From contig JADKCL010000027.1 of NCBI GenBank assembly GCA_016718825.1, positions 16,017 to 80,016 of the forward strand: DNA of 64,000 nt, given 5' to 3'. The notes beneath the pieces are model-generated. The model worked only from the letters and a program-made list of their open reading frames with translations, ran no database searches and was not told where the DNA came from. Position numbers and translations under genes: made by a program. This DNA is from Bacteroidota bacterium (GTDB lineage Bacteria; Bacteroidota; Bacteroidia; J057; JADKCL01). Of this stretch, positions 1 to 9,764 are shown one piece after another (position 1 is the stretch's first letter; each line of letters starts with the position of its first letter).

Positions 1-182
1 GGAGGACACATGCTGAGCAAACACTTCCAAAGCTTCAGGTGTTTTCAAACGTAAGAAGTCTCGATGGTTCCGGGATTCAAAAGCAGTTTCCTAACCTCAT
101 GCTGGATAAAGCGCTCAAGATGGCAGAAGACCGCCTTTTCGAAATGTTCTTGGAAATTATCAGTTCTAAAGCCAATCGCTAG
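1..182 (+). CDS. C-terminal end of an unknown protein, cut by the left edge
   Basis: An open frame enters from the left edge (first full codon at base 3) and runs 59 codons to TAG at 180-182. The residues look protein-like and helical, with a charged amphipathic tail (KMAEDRLFEMFLEIISSKAN). No start codon is needed because the gene begins outside the window. It converges on the minus-strand gene at 215-973. No family is recognised. The overlapping minus frame at 45-236 looks like a shadow. Confidence 0.5.
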   Translation, partial: RTHAEQTLPKLQVFSNVRSLDGSGIQKQFPNLMLDKALKMAEDRLFEMFLEIISSKANR

Positions 183-214
183 ATTTCCGATAGCGCTGCG
201 GAAGCCCCGCCATC

Positions 215-973
215 CTATCCGCCCCTCTTCCACCACTCCCCAACCGTCCTCGGCACCTCATCTGAAGTGAAATACGCCCGAACAAACGCAAACTGCGCAT
301 CCGTCAGGACATAAAAAGTCGCATCGTTTCCTCCACCCATGAGGTAGATTTTCTCATCCGAACCATGCAAAGCCAACTGATCCTTGAGCATTTCAGCGAA
401 GTTCTTGAGTGCGATGGCCCAGATTTTGTTGTCGTTGGGATTTCCGCGGAAGGCATCGTATTGCTTGCCGTTCAAAACGATCGTGTGCAAGGTGATGTCG
501 TCGCTCCAATATTCGTCGGACCATTTCAAGGGAATTCCCAGTTTGTCAAAAATGGGCTTGACTTGCAAGAGGTATTCTTCGAGACCTCCGATTTCAAAGA
601 GGGATTCCGTATCGCAGAAATAATAACGTCCGCATTGTCCGATCAACGTTTCTTCATCCAATTCGGAGGTCAAGAACCGCTGGGATTCATAGCCTTCTGC
701 AATGGCTTCCTTCACGGCTGTTAGGTGTTTGCGGGCGGTGAATGAAAAATAACCTAGCTTTTCCAGTGAATCTAGAAGCTCTGCCTTGGAAAGCGAATCA
801 GAATGCTGCTGTTGCCTGTCCCCTGCAGGTTGCTGTCGTTCAAATTCAGCATCTTCCTCATCATCGAAAGTGTCCATTTTCGTCTTTTGGGCAAGCTGAT
901 ATCGGTTTACCAGAAATGCCACGACGGCAATTGCAAACAAAATGGGCAACAGAAGCCGGATGTACGTACTCAT
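215..973 (-). CDS. Hypothetical membrane-anchored protein
   Basis: 252 aa. One hydrophobic helix at about residues 5-23 suggests an N-terminal membrane anchor with the rest on one side of the membrane. It is followed by an acidic, glutamine-rich low-complexity linker (about 33-60) and then a globular region without recognisable motifs. The start ATG at 973 is directly followed by the hydrophobic segment, which supports it. No family is recognised and no operon partner is close. Confidence 0.7.
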   Translation of the reverse strand: MSTYIRLLLPILFAIAVVAFLVNRYQLAQKTKMDTFDDEEDAEFERQQPAGDRQQQHSDSLSKAELLDSLEKLGYFSFTARKHLTAVKEAIAEGYESQRFLTSELDEETLIGQCGRYYFCDTESLFEIGGLEEYLLQVKPIFDKLGIPLKWSDEYWSDDITLHTIVLNGKQYDAFRGNPNDNKIWAIALKNFAEMLKDQLALHGSDEKIYLMGGGNDATFYVLTDAQFAFVRAYFTSDEVPRTVGEWWKRGG

Positions 974-1204
974 GAATCGAATTCAACCGTTTGAGTGCAA
1001 AAATGAAGAAGATGGCTGCCTAGCAAATCGAAGATCTACCCAGCATTCGATCTGGAAATCTCTGAACGCAATCCTAACCTATCCTTTTTAAGCTACAAAG
1101 TCAAATTCCGCCAGAGGCGGGCTGTCGATCGGCGTTTGGCCGGAGGCCAGCGCCTCCTAGATCAGTGTGAGTCCGAGTGTGAGAGACGAGAGAAATAGCC
1201 AAGG

Positions 1205-2817
1205 CTATTTCACCATATCCCTTACCCGAATCTCCTTCACATACTCCTCAAACGGTACCATTTTGTCGACAATTCCGCCGTCCAGACGCAACTCGATGAT
1301 GCGATTGCTCACGCTGTTCATGATGTGAAAGTCATGCGTGGTGAAGATCATGTTGCCGGTGAATTCCGTCATGCCGTTGCTCAGCGCGATCACGGCTTCC
1401 ATGTCGAGGTGGTTGGTGGGTTCATCGAGCAGGATGAAGTTGGGGTGGCTGAGCATCACCTTGCTGAGCATACACCTGACTTTTTCGCCGCCGGAGAGTA
1501 CGCTCACCTTTTTGAGGACTTCTTCGCCTGAAAACAGCATCCGGCCCAAAAAGCCACGGATAAATTGTTCGTCGGTGTCGCGGGTGTATTGCCAGAGCCA
1601 ATCGACGAGGTTGAGGTCGTTTTTGCCTTCGAAGTATTCGTGGTTTTCGTTGGGGAGGTAGTCCATGGTGATGGTCTGTCCCCATTTGATCGTGCCGGAA
1701 TCGGGCTCGACTTTGCCGCTCATGACCTCAAAGAATGCGGTCATGTTGGCGCTTTTGTCGCAAACGAGGCCGATTTTGTCGCCCTTGCCGACGGTGAAGC
1801 TCACATCCTTGAAGAAGTATTCTCCTTTGTCGTTTTTCTTGCTGAGGTTTTCGACGGTCACGATTTGGCCACCCGGTTCACGCTCAGCCTTGAAGCCGAT
1901 GTAAGGATACTTCCGGGTACTTGCGCGCATTTCCTCGAAGTCCAGCTTTTCCAGTGCTTTCTTGCGGCTCGTGGCTTGCTTGCTCTTTGAAGCATTGGCG
2001 CTGAAGCGGCGCACAAATTCCTGCAATTCGGCCTTGCGGGCCTCCATTTTCTTGTTTTTGTCCGCCAGCTGCCGCTTGATCAATTGGCTGGATTCGTACC
2101 AGAAGGTATAGTTGCCGGTAAAAATACGAATCTGCCCGTAGTCAATGTCCACGACGTGGGTACAGACCATGTCGAGGAAATAACGGTCGTGGGAAACGAC
2201 GATCACGAGGTTCTTAAAGTCGGCGAGGAAGTCGGCAAGCCAAGCAATCGTCTTGGCATCCAAGTCGTTGGTCGGTTCGTCGAGGAGGAGCATGTCGGGA
2301 TTGCCGAAGAGCGCCTGCGCCAACAAAACCTTCACTTTTTCGGGTCCGCTGAGTTCCTTGACGAGCTTGTGGTGGCTGTTTTCGCGGATGCCCATGTTGC
2401 TGAGGAGTTCGGCAGCGTCGTTTTCTGCCGTCCATCCGCCCATTTCCCCGAACTTATTTTCCATGTCGGTGGCGCGCATCATGTCTTCCTCAGTGGCATC
2501 GGGATCCATGTAGATGGCTTCCTTTTCACGCATGATGCGGTACATTTCCGCGTGGCCCATGATCACGGTGTTCAGGACCTCCTCCTCTTCGTATTCGAAG
2601 TGGTTTTGCTTGAGGATGGCCATTCGTTTGCCCTTGTCGATGGCGATATTGCCACGTGTAGGTCGATTTGGCCGGCAATGATCTTGATCAAGGTGGACTT
2701 GCCCGCGCCATTGGCACCGATCACGCCATAGCAATTGCCTTCTACAAATTTGAGGTTGGCCTCGTCAAAGAGGACGCGTTTGCCATACTGAAGCGCGAGA
2801 TTGGAAACTGTGATCAT
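1205..2817 (-). CDS. ybiT: ABC-F family ATPase, YbiT-like, with a -1 frameshift near 2661
   Basis: This is a soluble tandem-ABC protein of the ribosome-associated ABC-F family, closest by pattern to E. coli YbiT. The first Walker A (GANGAGKST) lies in a frame starting at ATG 2817. The rest of NBD1, the linker and NBD2 lie in the next frame. Adding one G to the GG at 2661-2662 (plus strand) joins the frames into about 537 aa, the usual YbiT length, and restores a sensible IDPTRGNIAID junction. NBD1 has LLLDEPTNDLD and the odd signature LSGPEK. NBD2 has LSGGEK, ILLDEPTNHLD and TTHD, but its Walker A position reads GLVCDKSANMT, which is degenerate. ABC-F proteins act on the ribosome; the specific role here is unknown. 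Confidence 0.9.
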
Positions 2818-3140
2818 GCCTTTTAACGAATGAAGATGAACATCAACAGAATACGCCTTTTCGTATTCGGGCTGCAAAGATAGGAAAATCGCGGGGGAAA
2901 TTTGAATGGAGAATGGAAGTTCAGCGAAGCGAATGGAGAACTGCGCAGCTAATGGACAATGAAGAAACTGGAATGGGTTGTTGCGAATGCTCTTGAGCGC
3001 ACTTTGATAGGCTGGCTTGAGTCGAGCGGCGGGCAGCTTGCCAAAATGTTCCTAGACAAAAGCATTCATCTCCCTGAATTCCTCCCTTGCAAACGGAAAA
3101 ACCACAATCTTCCTTATCTTAGAAGTCAATTCCTGTTGCC

Positions 3141-3974
3141 ATGCCGAAACCACTTACTGAACTTGAAACCGAATCCGTCAAAAGAATGCTGGCGAGAATC
3201 CAATTCGCAGCACATCTCATGCAAGGAGATGGAAACGACTGGGATACCCCGGTTCCGATCCATCTAGAAAGACCTCTTTCCATTGAACATGATTGGATCT
3301 ACAATCCTACGGAATTGGCGAGGGTGGGCGCCCATCATTTGGCGATCGCGATTTTCGGAAAAACCCTCCTGCAGGACAAGGAGGCGCAAGCGGCGCTCTT
3401 GATTGCAATTTCGGCCCTTTGGTGGGAGGAAAACGATGTCGCAGAAGAATGGGCGTTGCGAAGCTTGAAGAAGTTAGAGGCCGAGATCGCAAATGTGGAG
3501 GAGATACCGCTTTGGCATGCACCGGAGCTGGATATCCTTGAACTCGCAAAAGTTTTTCGCAAGCTCGGACGAACACAGGAGGAAGAATTGCTCCGAAGGC
3601 ACCTGAAGAAACTGTTGCCAAGCTTGCAAACGGGAAGGGATGCCGGGATGGATGCTGTGCGTCTTGCTGTCGAACTGGGTTATGACCAAGAGGCTGAGGC
3701 ATTGGCTTTGAAATTGCCTCCGCTCGTCGTTGGCCATTCAAGGGGTCAACTTACAAATAGACTCTTTCGCACATTGCTTTTGCACAACAAACAGATTCTG
3801 GCATGGGCACTTTTTGCAATGACGACCGAAGCTCATGACGAAGCGAGCCTTCGTAATTCCGCAGTAGAGCAGCTTGTGAAAAGGGAGATTTCGAACTCGC
3901 CCTTAAATTTGGCGCCAATGATGGATTGCCTGAATTCAATGATTGCCACTGTCGTAACGATCGCAAATGGCTGA
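3141..3974 (+). CDS. Hypothetical alpha-helical protein
   Basis: 277 aa, strongly helical and rich in Leu, Ala and Glu. The middle (about residues 65-190) contains helix pairs that could form TPR- or HEAT-like repeats. No signal peptide or catalytic motif is visible, so it is probably cytoplasmic. The ATG at 3141 is chosen over an upstream frame because the protein-like composition begins there. Its 3' end overlaps the next gene by 8 bases (ATGGCTGA), which suggests translational coupling. No family is recognised. Confidence 0.6.
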   Translation: MPKPLTELETESVKRMLARIQFAAHLMQGDGNDWDTPVPIHLERPLSIEHDWIYNPTELARVGAHHLAIAIFGKTLLQDKEAQAALLIAISALWWEENDVAEEWALRSLKKLEAEIANVEEIPLWHAPELDILELAKVFRKLGRTQEEELLRRHLKKLLPSLQTGRDAGMDAVRLAVELGYDQEAEALALKLPPLVVGHSRGQLTNRLFRTLLLHNKQILAWALFAMTTEAHDEASLRNSAVEQLVKREISNSPLNLAPMMDCLNSMIATVVTIANG

Positions 3975-4662
3975 TTTCGCAACAACCGACCAAGAATGGC
4001 GGGAAATTTGGGGATGCTCACAGATGAAGTTGGGGCTATACCATCGATTTTCAACGGAAAACCAACTGAAGTTCCTTGCAAAACTTGTCGAACATGCCGA
4101 CCCAAAGGATCGAAAAGAAATATTCAAGATTTCCAACCGCATCCAGCAAGCTTGGGCAACATCTCCCAACAGCGAACTCGCCCAAGAGATTGCAAACATC
4201 CATCTTGTCATCGCTGCCTGGGGTGCATCGAAGCCAACCGTCCGAAAATTGCTGAAGGAGGCAAAAATTCCGAAGCATCAGGTGTCGACAGTGCTGCGGG
4301 CAGCAGCAGCGCGAGGCCTTCCAGGCCTTCTCGCCTTGGTGCCGGAGGCCCAATCAAAATTCTTGATTCAGGACTCCATCATCGCCTTACGCGTCGAATG
4401 GGAGCTGAAGCAGCGCGGCAAGCGCAACCGATTGGAAAAAATCTTCTATGAATCGCTTCGCAAAGCCATCACCACCAACGACCAAGCGATGCTCTACAAT
4501 ATCAAGACTTTTGTAGGACGCACCTGGAAAGATTTGGAACTCTATCGGGCGTTAATTGAAAAATATCCGTCGGACGCCCAGTGTCTTTCCGAAACCAACC
4601 GCGATCTCTACAATTGCCTCCAACATCGATTTGGACTTGAAGATGAGTTGGAGAATTTTTGA
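3967..4662 (+). CDS. Hypothetical alpha-helical protein, coupled to the preceding gene
   Basis: 231 aa. It starts inside the stop region of the upstream gene and is very probably co-transcribed with it. The protein is basic and helical, with no signal peptide, membrane segment or known motif. Because the two proteins have similar character they may work together, or may derive from one longer ancestral gene. The frame relation here (+1) differs from the -1 breaks elsewhere in the window, so I treat them as separate genes. Confidence 0.55.
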   Translation: MADFATTDQEWREIWGCSQMKLGLYHRFSTENQLKFLAKLVEHADPKDRKEIFKISNRIQQAWATSPNSELAQEIANIHLVIAAWGASKPTVRKLLKEAKIPKHQVSTVLRAAAARGLPGLLALVPEAQSKFLIQDSIIALRVEWELKQRGKRNRLEKIFYESLRKAITTNDQAMLYNIKTFVGRTWKDLELYRALIEKYPSDAQCLSETNRDLYNCLQHRFGLEDELENF

Positions 4663-4867
4663 CAATTTTCCTGCGAACGGTGCTTTCCCCATCCATAATC
4701 ACGCTCCCAATATCAATGCCGATTCTTGAATGAATTGTCGTGCCTACAAAGATGTAAATTGCTGGCTTTAAAGTCATGCTACTTCGTCCATCGGCAAGAA
4801 TGAATCGGCGAACGGCGTTTGATGGAAAAGGGTTTTTTCCTATCTTGAGCTTTCAATTCGCAGAAAA

Positions 4868-7437
4868 ATGCGTCGGTACATAGTTGTTTTCCTCCTTGCC
4901 TGCTTGTCGGTCGGATCGTCTTTGGCTGCGCCTGTCTCGCGACAAGCAGCTCAACAAATCGCGCGCAATGTCTTCTCTGCAGGCGATGAATTTGCACCCG
5001 ATGCCGCTGAAATATCTGGCGTGATTGTCCAGAAATGGCAAGGGCTGCCCGTCATCTACGCAGTGAATTTTAGCGAAGGCGGATTTGTCCTGCTCAGTGC
5101 CGACGACCGCGCGCGACCCGTCCTTGGAATTTGCCGCGAAGGTGCATTCGATCCCAAAATCCATGTTCCTGCCTTCGAATGGCAAATGGAGGAATGGTCC
5201 CGCCAAATCCACCACATTGTCCGCAATCAAATCCCCGCAACCGAAAAAATCAAGCAAGAATGGGCAAAATGGCATTCTCCGCAAGAATGGCTCACGGCCT
5301 GCGCCGAAGAAAGCACACCCTTGCACGCACCCAAACCGTTATTGCCGGTTGTCATCGTATCTCCCTTGCTCACCACCACTTGGAACCAAGGCTGCAATTA
5401 CAACGCCAATTGCCCGGCTGACGGTGGCGGTAGTTGTGGACGCGTATGGACGGGCTGCGGCGCCACCGCGATGGCGCCCCCTTCCTATTCGCTGCAATCG
5501 GCCAATTTTGGTGTTTCCACCTACCTTTTGGCTCCATGCCCAACAATGTTTCGTCCGCCAATCCAGCCGTCGCGCAATTGATGCACCACGCCGGGATTTC
5601 GCTGGACATGAACTATGGAACCACGGAAAGCACCTGCTTTTTCAGCGAACTCAACAATTCATTCAAGGAGTATTTTCGGTACAGCCTCAGCACCCAAGGC
5701 CGCGGCAAACTTACACATACCGATGCCCAATGGGACGTCGTCCTCCGCACCGAGCTCGATGCAGGGCGTGTCGTTCCTTACAATGGCGGCGCGCATATTT
5801 GGGTTTGCGATGGCTACCAAACAAGTCCCGACCTCTACCACATGAATTGGGGTTGGGGAGGGACCTACAATGGCTATTACGCCCAAAACAGCCTCAATCC
5901 GGGGAGTTTGACCTTTTCGACGGTGAGTTGCATTGTCGGATTAAAGCCTGTCGGGCCGTTTGAAGTGGAGGGTGATTCGGCAATTTTCGGGGAGAATGGC
6001 GGCACCGCCTCCATCGAAGTCGCTGGAGACAGCAACTGGACTGCGGCTGCTTCGGCAGCGTGGATCACAAGCTCGATTTATTCAGGGACCGAGGGTTATT
6101 TCAAGCCCATTTTGACGGCGACTGCGAATCCAGGCTATGCACCACGTTTGGGTTATGTGGCCTTTCAGCGCGGATTGTTGCGCGACACCGTTTGGGTGCG
6201 GCAGGCAGGGATCACGCCGAGGCTATCTGCGACACCGAGTCCGATCGTCGAAGGAGCCGCAGGTGGTTCGCGTACCATTACCGTCAATTGTGACAGCAAT
6301 TGGGTGGTGACATTCGCGGATGTTTGGATCAGCTACGCGCCGGGTGCAGGCGTCGGAAATGGCAGCGTCGGCATCACGATTGCGAGCAATCCGGGTGCGG
6401 GTTTGCGCACAGGTACGGTCGTGTTCTCGCGCGGGAGCCTCACCCGCACGGTCACGATCAATCAAGACGGAACTTCGGCGTTTTGGTGCGTGCCTGTGTT
6501 GGGTGTCCCTGCTGCCGTCGGGGCCATCAATGTGCAGGTCAAGACACTGAACCGCACGTCGGGAATTGGGGAGGGTTATGTTTTGGCAACAGACAGCACC
6601 ATTTTCCGGAGAGACAGCAGCTATGTTTTGCGAGTGAGTTTCAGTGGCAGTGTTGCGCCTGCGGTTTGGGTGGATTGGAATCAAGATGGCGACTTTTTTG
6701 ACACTGGAGAGGCCATCGTCGCTCCTAGCGGGAGCTGGTACCCGAGTTTCGGAGGAACCAAAACCACGACGCTCAGCGTGCCGTCTACCGCCTTGCTCGG
6801 GCAGACAAGGATGCGCGTGTACGTCAAGACTTTTTCCGGAGGTCCGACCTCGGGGCCTTGCGCGATCACCAATGTGGGCGACATCGAAGACTTCAATGTC
6901 TATGTGCAGCCTTCGACGGTCTTGCCGACAGCGGATTTTGTATTGTCGGTCGATGAAAGCGAGAAGGAAGCGTATTTGCGCTGGACTTGGGAGCAGCCGA
7001 CGCAGGCAAACGCTTTCAATGTGCTTCGCGAGGAAAATGGTGAATGGCATTCAGAAGCCGAACTTGATGGGAATCAGCTAGAATGGCAACCCAATGAAGG
7101 GCTTCAATCCGGCCGCTATCAGATCGTCGCGCTTTCATCTGACGGCGAAGGGCAATTTTCCAATGTTGTGGAATTCGCGAGGGATCAGGAAAACTTTTCT
7201 TGTTTGCTAAGTCCAAATCCGGTGGCTGCGGGTGATGCTTTTCAGGTTCAGTTTGGGAGGTCAGAATCCAAAGTACTGTTGCGAATCTTTGATCTAGATG
7301 GGCGTGTGCTACGGGAGGATGTGCTTTCTAATGCAGGAATGGCCTATATCAGCACCGAAGGATGGGCTGCCGGGATGTATTTGGTGCAAGTGCGGATCAA
7401 AGGAAAAGTGCAGAATTTGAGGTTGGTGATGGAGTAG
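4868..7437 (+). CDS. Secreted C10-family cysteine peptidase with BACON, GEVED and T9SS domains; -1 frameshift near 5530
   Basis: Streptopain-like peptidase exported by the Sec and type IX systems. The first frame (from ATG 4868) holds a signal peptide, a Spi-type propeptide and catalytic Cys197 in GCGATAMA. The second frame resumes at SMPNNVSSANPAVAQLM and holds the catalytic His (GGAHIWVCDGY) and the NWGWGG motif. One extra base in the TTTTGG run near 5530 joins them. After the peptidase come two BACON domains (about 5980-6215 and 6240-6470), a GEVED domain (about 6480-6910), a linker and a T9SS type A sorting domain (about 7195-7437). Roughly 15 residues normally found after the ATAMAQ motif seem to be missing, so activity is uncertain even if the frameshift is an artefact. 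Confidence 0.88.
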
Positions 7438-7464
7438 GTTGGTAAATTCAACGGCTCCCGATCA

Positions 7465-7782
7465 TCACTTCCTGAACGCACCCAATATTTCATTCAATTG
7501 CGATGGATTCCTTCGTTGGTCCCAGACGAGAAGAATTTCAATGCTCTTTTCAAGCTCTTCATAATAAACTGCGTAGGTTTTGACCATCCTCCGTCTCACG
7601 TTCCCGAAATTTGTAGCATTACCCCTGCTTGGCTCACGTGCTATTTCCGAGACCACCTTGTCAAACATTGTAATCAACTTTTCGGAATACGTGGATGTTC
7701 CATTGCGTTCGACCCAATATTTGAGTATTTCCATTCGAGACTTTTGTGCTCGTCGGGACCAAACTACAGGTTTTTCAGCCAT
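7465..7782 (-). CDS. RelE/ParE-type toxin
   Basis: 105 aa with the RelE/ParE layout: an N-terminal helix pair (WSRRAQKSRMEILKYW), then beta strands ending in ...RRMVKTYAVYYEE...IEILLVWDQRRNP. Toxins of this superfamily either cleave mRNA at the ribosome or block gyrase; the sequence does not say which. The gene overlaps the upstream 76-aa gene by 19 bases, the usual antitoxin-first arrangement. It is convergent with the C10 peptidase gene with only 27 bases between them. Confidence 0.8.
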   Translation of the reverse strand: MAEKPVVWSRRAQKSRMEILKYWVERNGTSTYSEKLITMFDKVVSEIAREPSRGNATNFGNVRRRMVKTYAVYYEELEKSIEILLVWDQRRNPSQLNEILGAFRK

Positions 7783-7994
7783 TCTTTGATTTCGCGATCT
7801 GCCTCTTCGTTTGTAATGAAATCACCCTTTCGAATCTCTTCTTTCGAAAGTTCAATCTCTCGAATCTGTTCTTCAGATAGGATTTCTACGGTTCCTGGCT
7901 CTTCCAAATCCAAAATCATCTGTATTTCCAACAACGTTTCCTCATTCTCCGTTTTGGAGATACGTCGAATCAATTTCTCTTGAAGTTCCGTCAT
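7764..7994 (-). CDS. Antitoxin partner of the RelE/ParE-type toxin
   Basis: 76 aa, acidic and helical, with a C-terminal tail (ITNEEADREIKEWLKNL) of the kind that wraps a RelE/ParE toxin. Its 3' end overlaps the toxin start by 19 bases. Small size, acidity, gene order and overlap support the call. It lacks an obvious ribbon-helix-helix or HTH, so DNA binding is not evident from the sequence. Confidence 0.75.
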   Translation of the reverse strand: MTELQEKLIRRISKTENEETLLEIQMILDLEEPGTVEILSEEQIREIELSKEEIRKGDFITNEEADREIKEWLKNL

Positions 7995-8140
7995 TGTCTT
8001 TCCAAATCAGTCAAACAAACAATTTCTAAAAATGCGAATACTGCCATCTCCATCCACCAGATACGAAAATAGCCCATAATTGGGTCTGGCGCAAGTAGCC
8101 GTCTTAGTTCCCAAACAAAGAAAACCCGTAAATTGCCCGC

Positions 8141-8941
8141 ATGAAATACAGCGGCAATCTCGGGAAGATGCATGTTCATTTTGAAAATCCGGTCGTGTAC
8201 GATCTGGAATTTGGCGACCAAACCGTCCGGATCAACGACCTTTTGGGGCAACGCATTCGGCTGAGCTTCAATGGCGTGATCAACTGCGTCAATTGCGGGA
8301 AGGTGACCAAAAAGGCATTCGGAGAGGGTTATTGCTATCCGTGTTTTATTTCTGCGCCTTCGAATGCGGAATGTGTGATCCGTCCGGAACTCTGCGAAGG
8401 GCATCTTGGCAAGGGCCGCGATCCGCAGTGGGAACTGGACAAGCACGTGCAGCCGCATATCGTGTACCTCGCGCTCACGAGCGGCGTGAAGGTGGGCGTG
8501 ACCCGCGTCGCCAACGTGCCCGACCGCTGGATCGACCAAGGCGCCTGGAAGGTCATTCGCCTCGCTGAAACGCCTTACCGCCGCCTTGCCGGTGAAATCG
8601 AGGTCTTCCTCAAAGACTACGTGACCGACAAAACCAATTGGCAGCGCATGCTCAAAAACGAGATGGACACTTCCACCGATTTGCTTGCCGAGAAGGAAAG
8701 CCTGCTCAATGAACTCCCCGAGGAACTGGGCCAATACTATTCGGAGAATGACGAGATCATGGAGTTCATTTACCCCGTGCGGCAATATCCGGCAAAGGTC
8801 AACAGCCTGAATTTTGACAAAACGCCCATCATCGAAGGCGAAGTCAACGGTTTGCGCGGGCAATACCTGATGCTGGCCGATGGCCAAGTCCTCAACATCC
8901 GGCGGTTCAGTGGGTATTTTGTTGACTTCGAAGTGCTTTAA
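8141..8941 (+). CDS. DUF2797 family protein
   Basis: 266 aa. The zinc-ribbon-like cysteine pattern is clear: CVNCGK...GYCYPCF, followed by C and PELCEGHLGK, as in DUF2797. A later GVKVGVTRVANVPDRWIDQGA segment matches the GIY-YIG-like signature seen in this family (a strand ending in KVGVT, then an invariant Arg), so a nuclease-like fold is possible; this is inference. The start ATG at 8141 is well placed. The long opposing minus-strand frame (7991-8965) is a codon-bias shadow. Confidence 0.82.
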   Translation: MKYSGNLGKMHVHFENPVVYDLEFGDQTVRINDLLGQRIRLSFNGVINCVNCGKVTKKAFGEGYCYPCFISAPSNAECVIRPELCEGHLGKGRDPQWELDKHVQPHIVYLALTSGVKVGVTRVANVPDRWIDQGAWKVIRLAETPYRRLAGEIEVFLKDYVTDKTNWQRMLKNEMDTSTDLLAEKESLLNELPEELGQYYSENDEIMEFIYPVRQYPAKVNSLNFDKTPIIEGEVNGLRGQYLMLADGQVLNIRRFSGYFVDFEVL

Positions 8942-8997
8942 CACAAAATTCATCCCTTCACCCAAAACAATTGCGGCCCCAAGCGGTCAGAAAGCTT

Positions 8998-9759
8998 ATG
9001 AGTACGACAAAAATCGGATTGGTAACAGGCGGCAGCCGCGGCCTCGGAAAAGACATGGCTTTGGCGCTCGGGCGCAAAGGTTTTGATGTGGTCATCACCT
9101 ACTTCAGCCAACAGGAAGAGGCCGACAAAGTCGTCGCCGAATTGCAAGCCATGGGCCGCAAAGCTGCTGCATTGCGCCTTGACGTCGGCGATTTGGCCTC
9201 GTTTGACCTGTTTCTGGAGGAATTATCCTCCGTGCTCAACAATGCCTTCGGCACTGGCAAATTCGACTTTCTGATCCACAATGGCGGCATGGGCGCGACG
9301 GTTCCCTTCGCGCAAGTGACCGAAGAGATGTTTGACCGGTTCATGAACGTGCACTTCAAAGGCGTGTATTTCCTCACGCAAAAGTCGGTCGGCATGATGA
9401 ACGACGGCGGACGCATCATCACGATTTCTTCGGGCACGACGCGGTTTGCGATTCCGGGTTACTCGGTGTATTCAGCGATGAAAGGCGGACTGGAAACCTT
9501 GACCAAAAGCTTCGCCAAGGAACTCGGCAGCCGTGGCATCACGGCCAATGTCGTCGCACCCGGCCCGATCGAGACGGACTTCAACGAAGCCGCGATTCGC
9601 AACAATCCGCAGATGAAGGGCTACTTGGCTGGCAATACCGCCTTGGGCCGCGTCGGAAATGCCGACGACATCGGCGGCGTGGTTGCCTTCCTCTGCTCAG
9701 ACGATGCCCGCTGGATCAACGGCCAACGCATCGAGGTCAGCGGCGGAATCAACTTGTAA
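8998..9759 (+). CDS. SDR-family NAD(P)-dependent oxidoreductase
   Basis: 253 aa from ATG 8998; an upstream TTG would add nine unlikely residues. It is a classical short-chain dehydrogenase/reductase: cofactor motif TGGSRGLG, HNGG in place of NNAG, catalytic Ser in ISSGT and YSVYSAMKGG giving the YxxxK pair, then PGPIETDF and a C-terminal GQRIEVSGGI. The substrate cannot be read from the sequence. It lies 56 bases behind the DUF2797 gene, possibly in one transcript, and is convergent with the next gene with only 5 bases between stops. Confidence 0.9.
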   Translation: MSTTKIGLVTGGSRGLGKDMALALGRKGFDVVITYFSQQEEADKVVAELQAMGRKAAALRLDVGDLASFDLFLEELSSVLNNAFGTGKFDFLIHNGGMGATVPFAQVTEEMFDRFMNVHFKGVYFLTQKSVGMMNDGGRIITISSGTTRFAIPGYSVYSAMKGGLETLTKSFAKELGSRGITANVVAPGPIETDFNEAAIRNNPQMKGYLAGNTALGRVGNADDIGGVVAFLCSDDARWINGQRIEVSGGINL

Positions 9760-9764
9760 ACAGG

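Noticed and set aside
3141..4662. One frameshifted gene instead of two overlapping ones
   Set aside because: The frame change is opposite in sense to the four other breaks, and the 8-base overlap is a normal coupled start.
7991..8965. 324-aa minus-strand ORF
   Set aside because: It is antisense to the DUF2797 gene, whose cysteine motifs are convincing. Its composition is that of a shadow frame.
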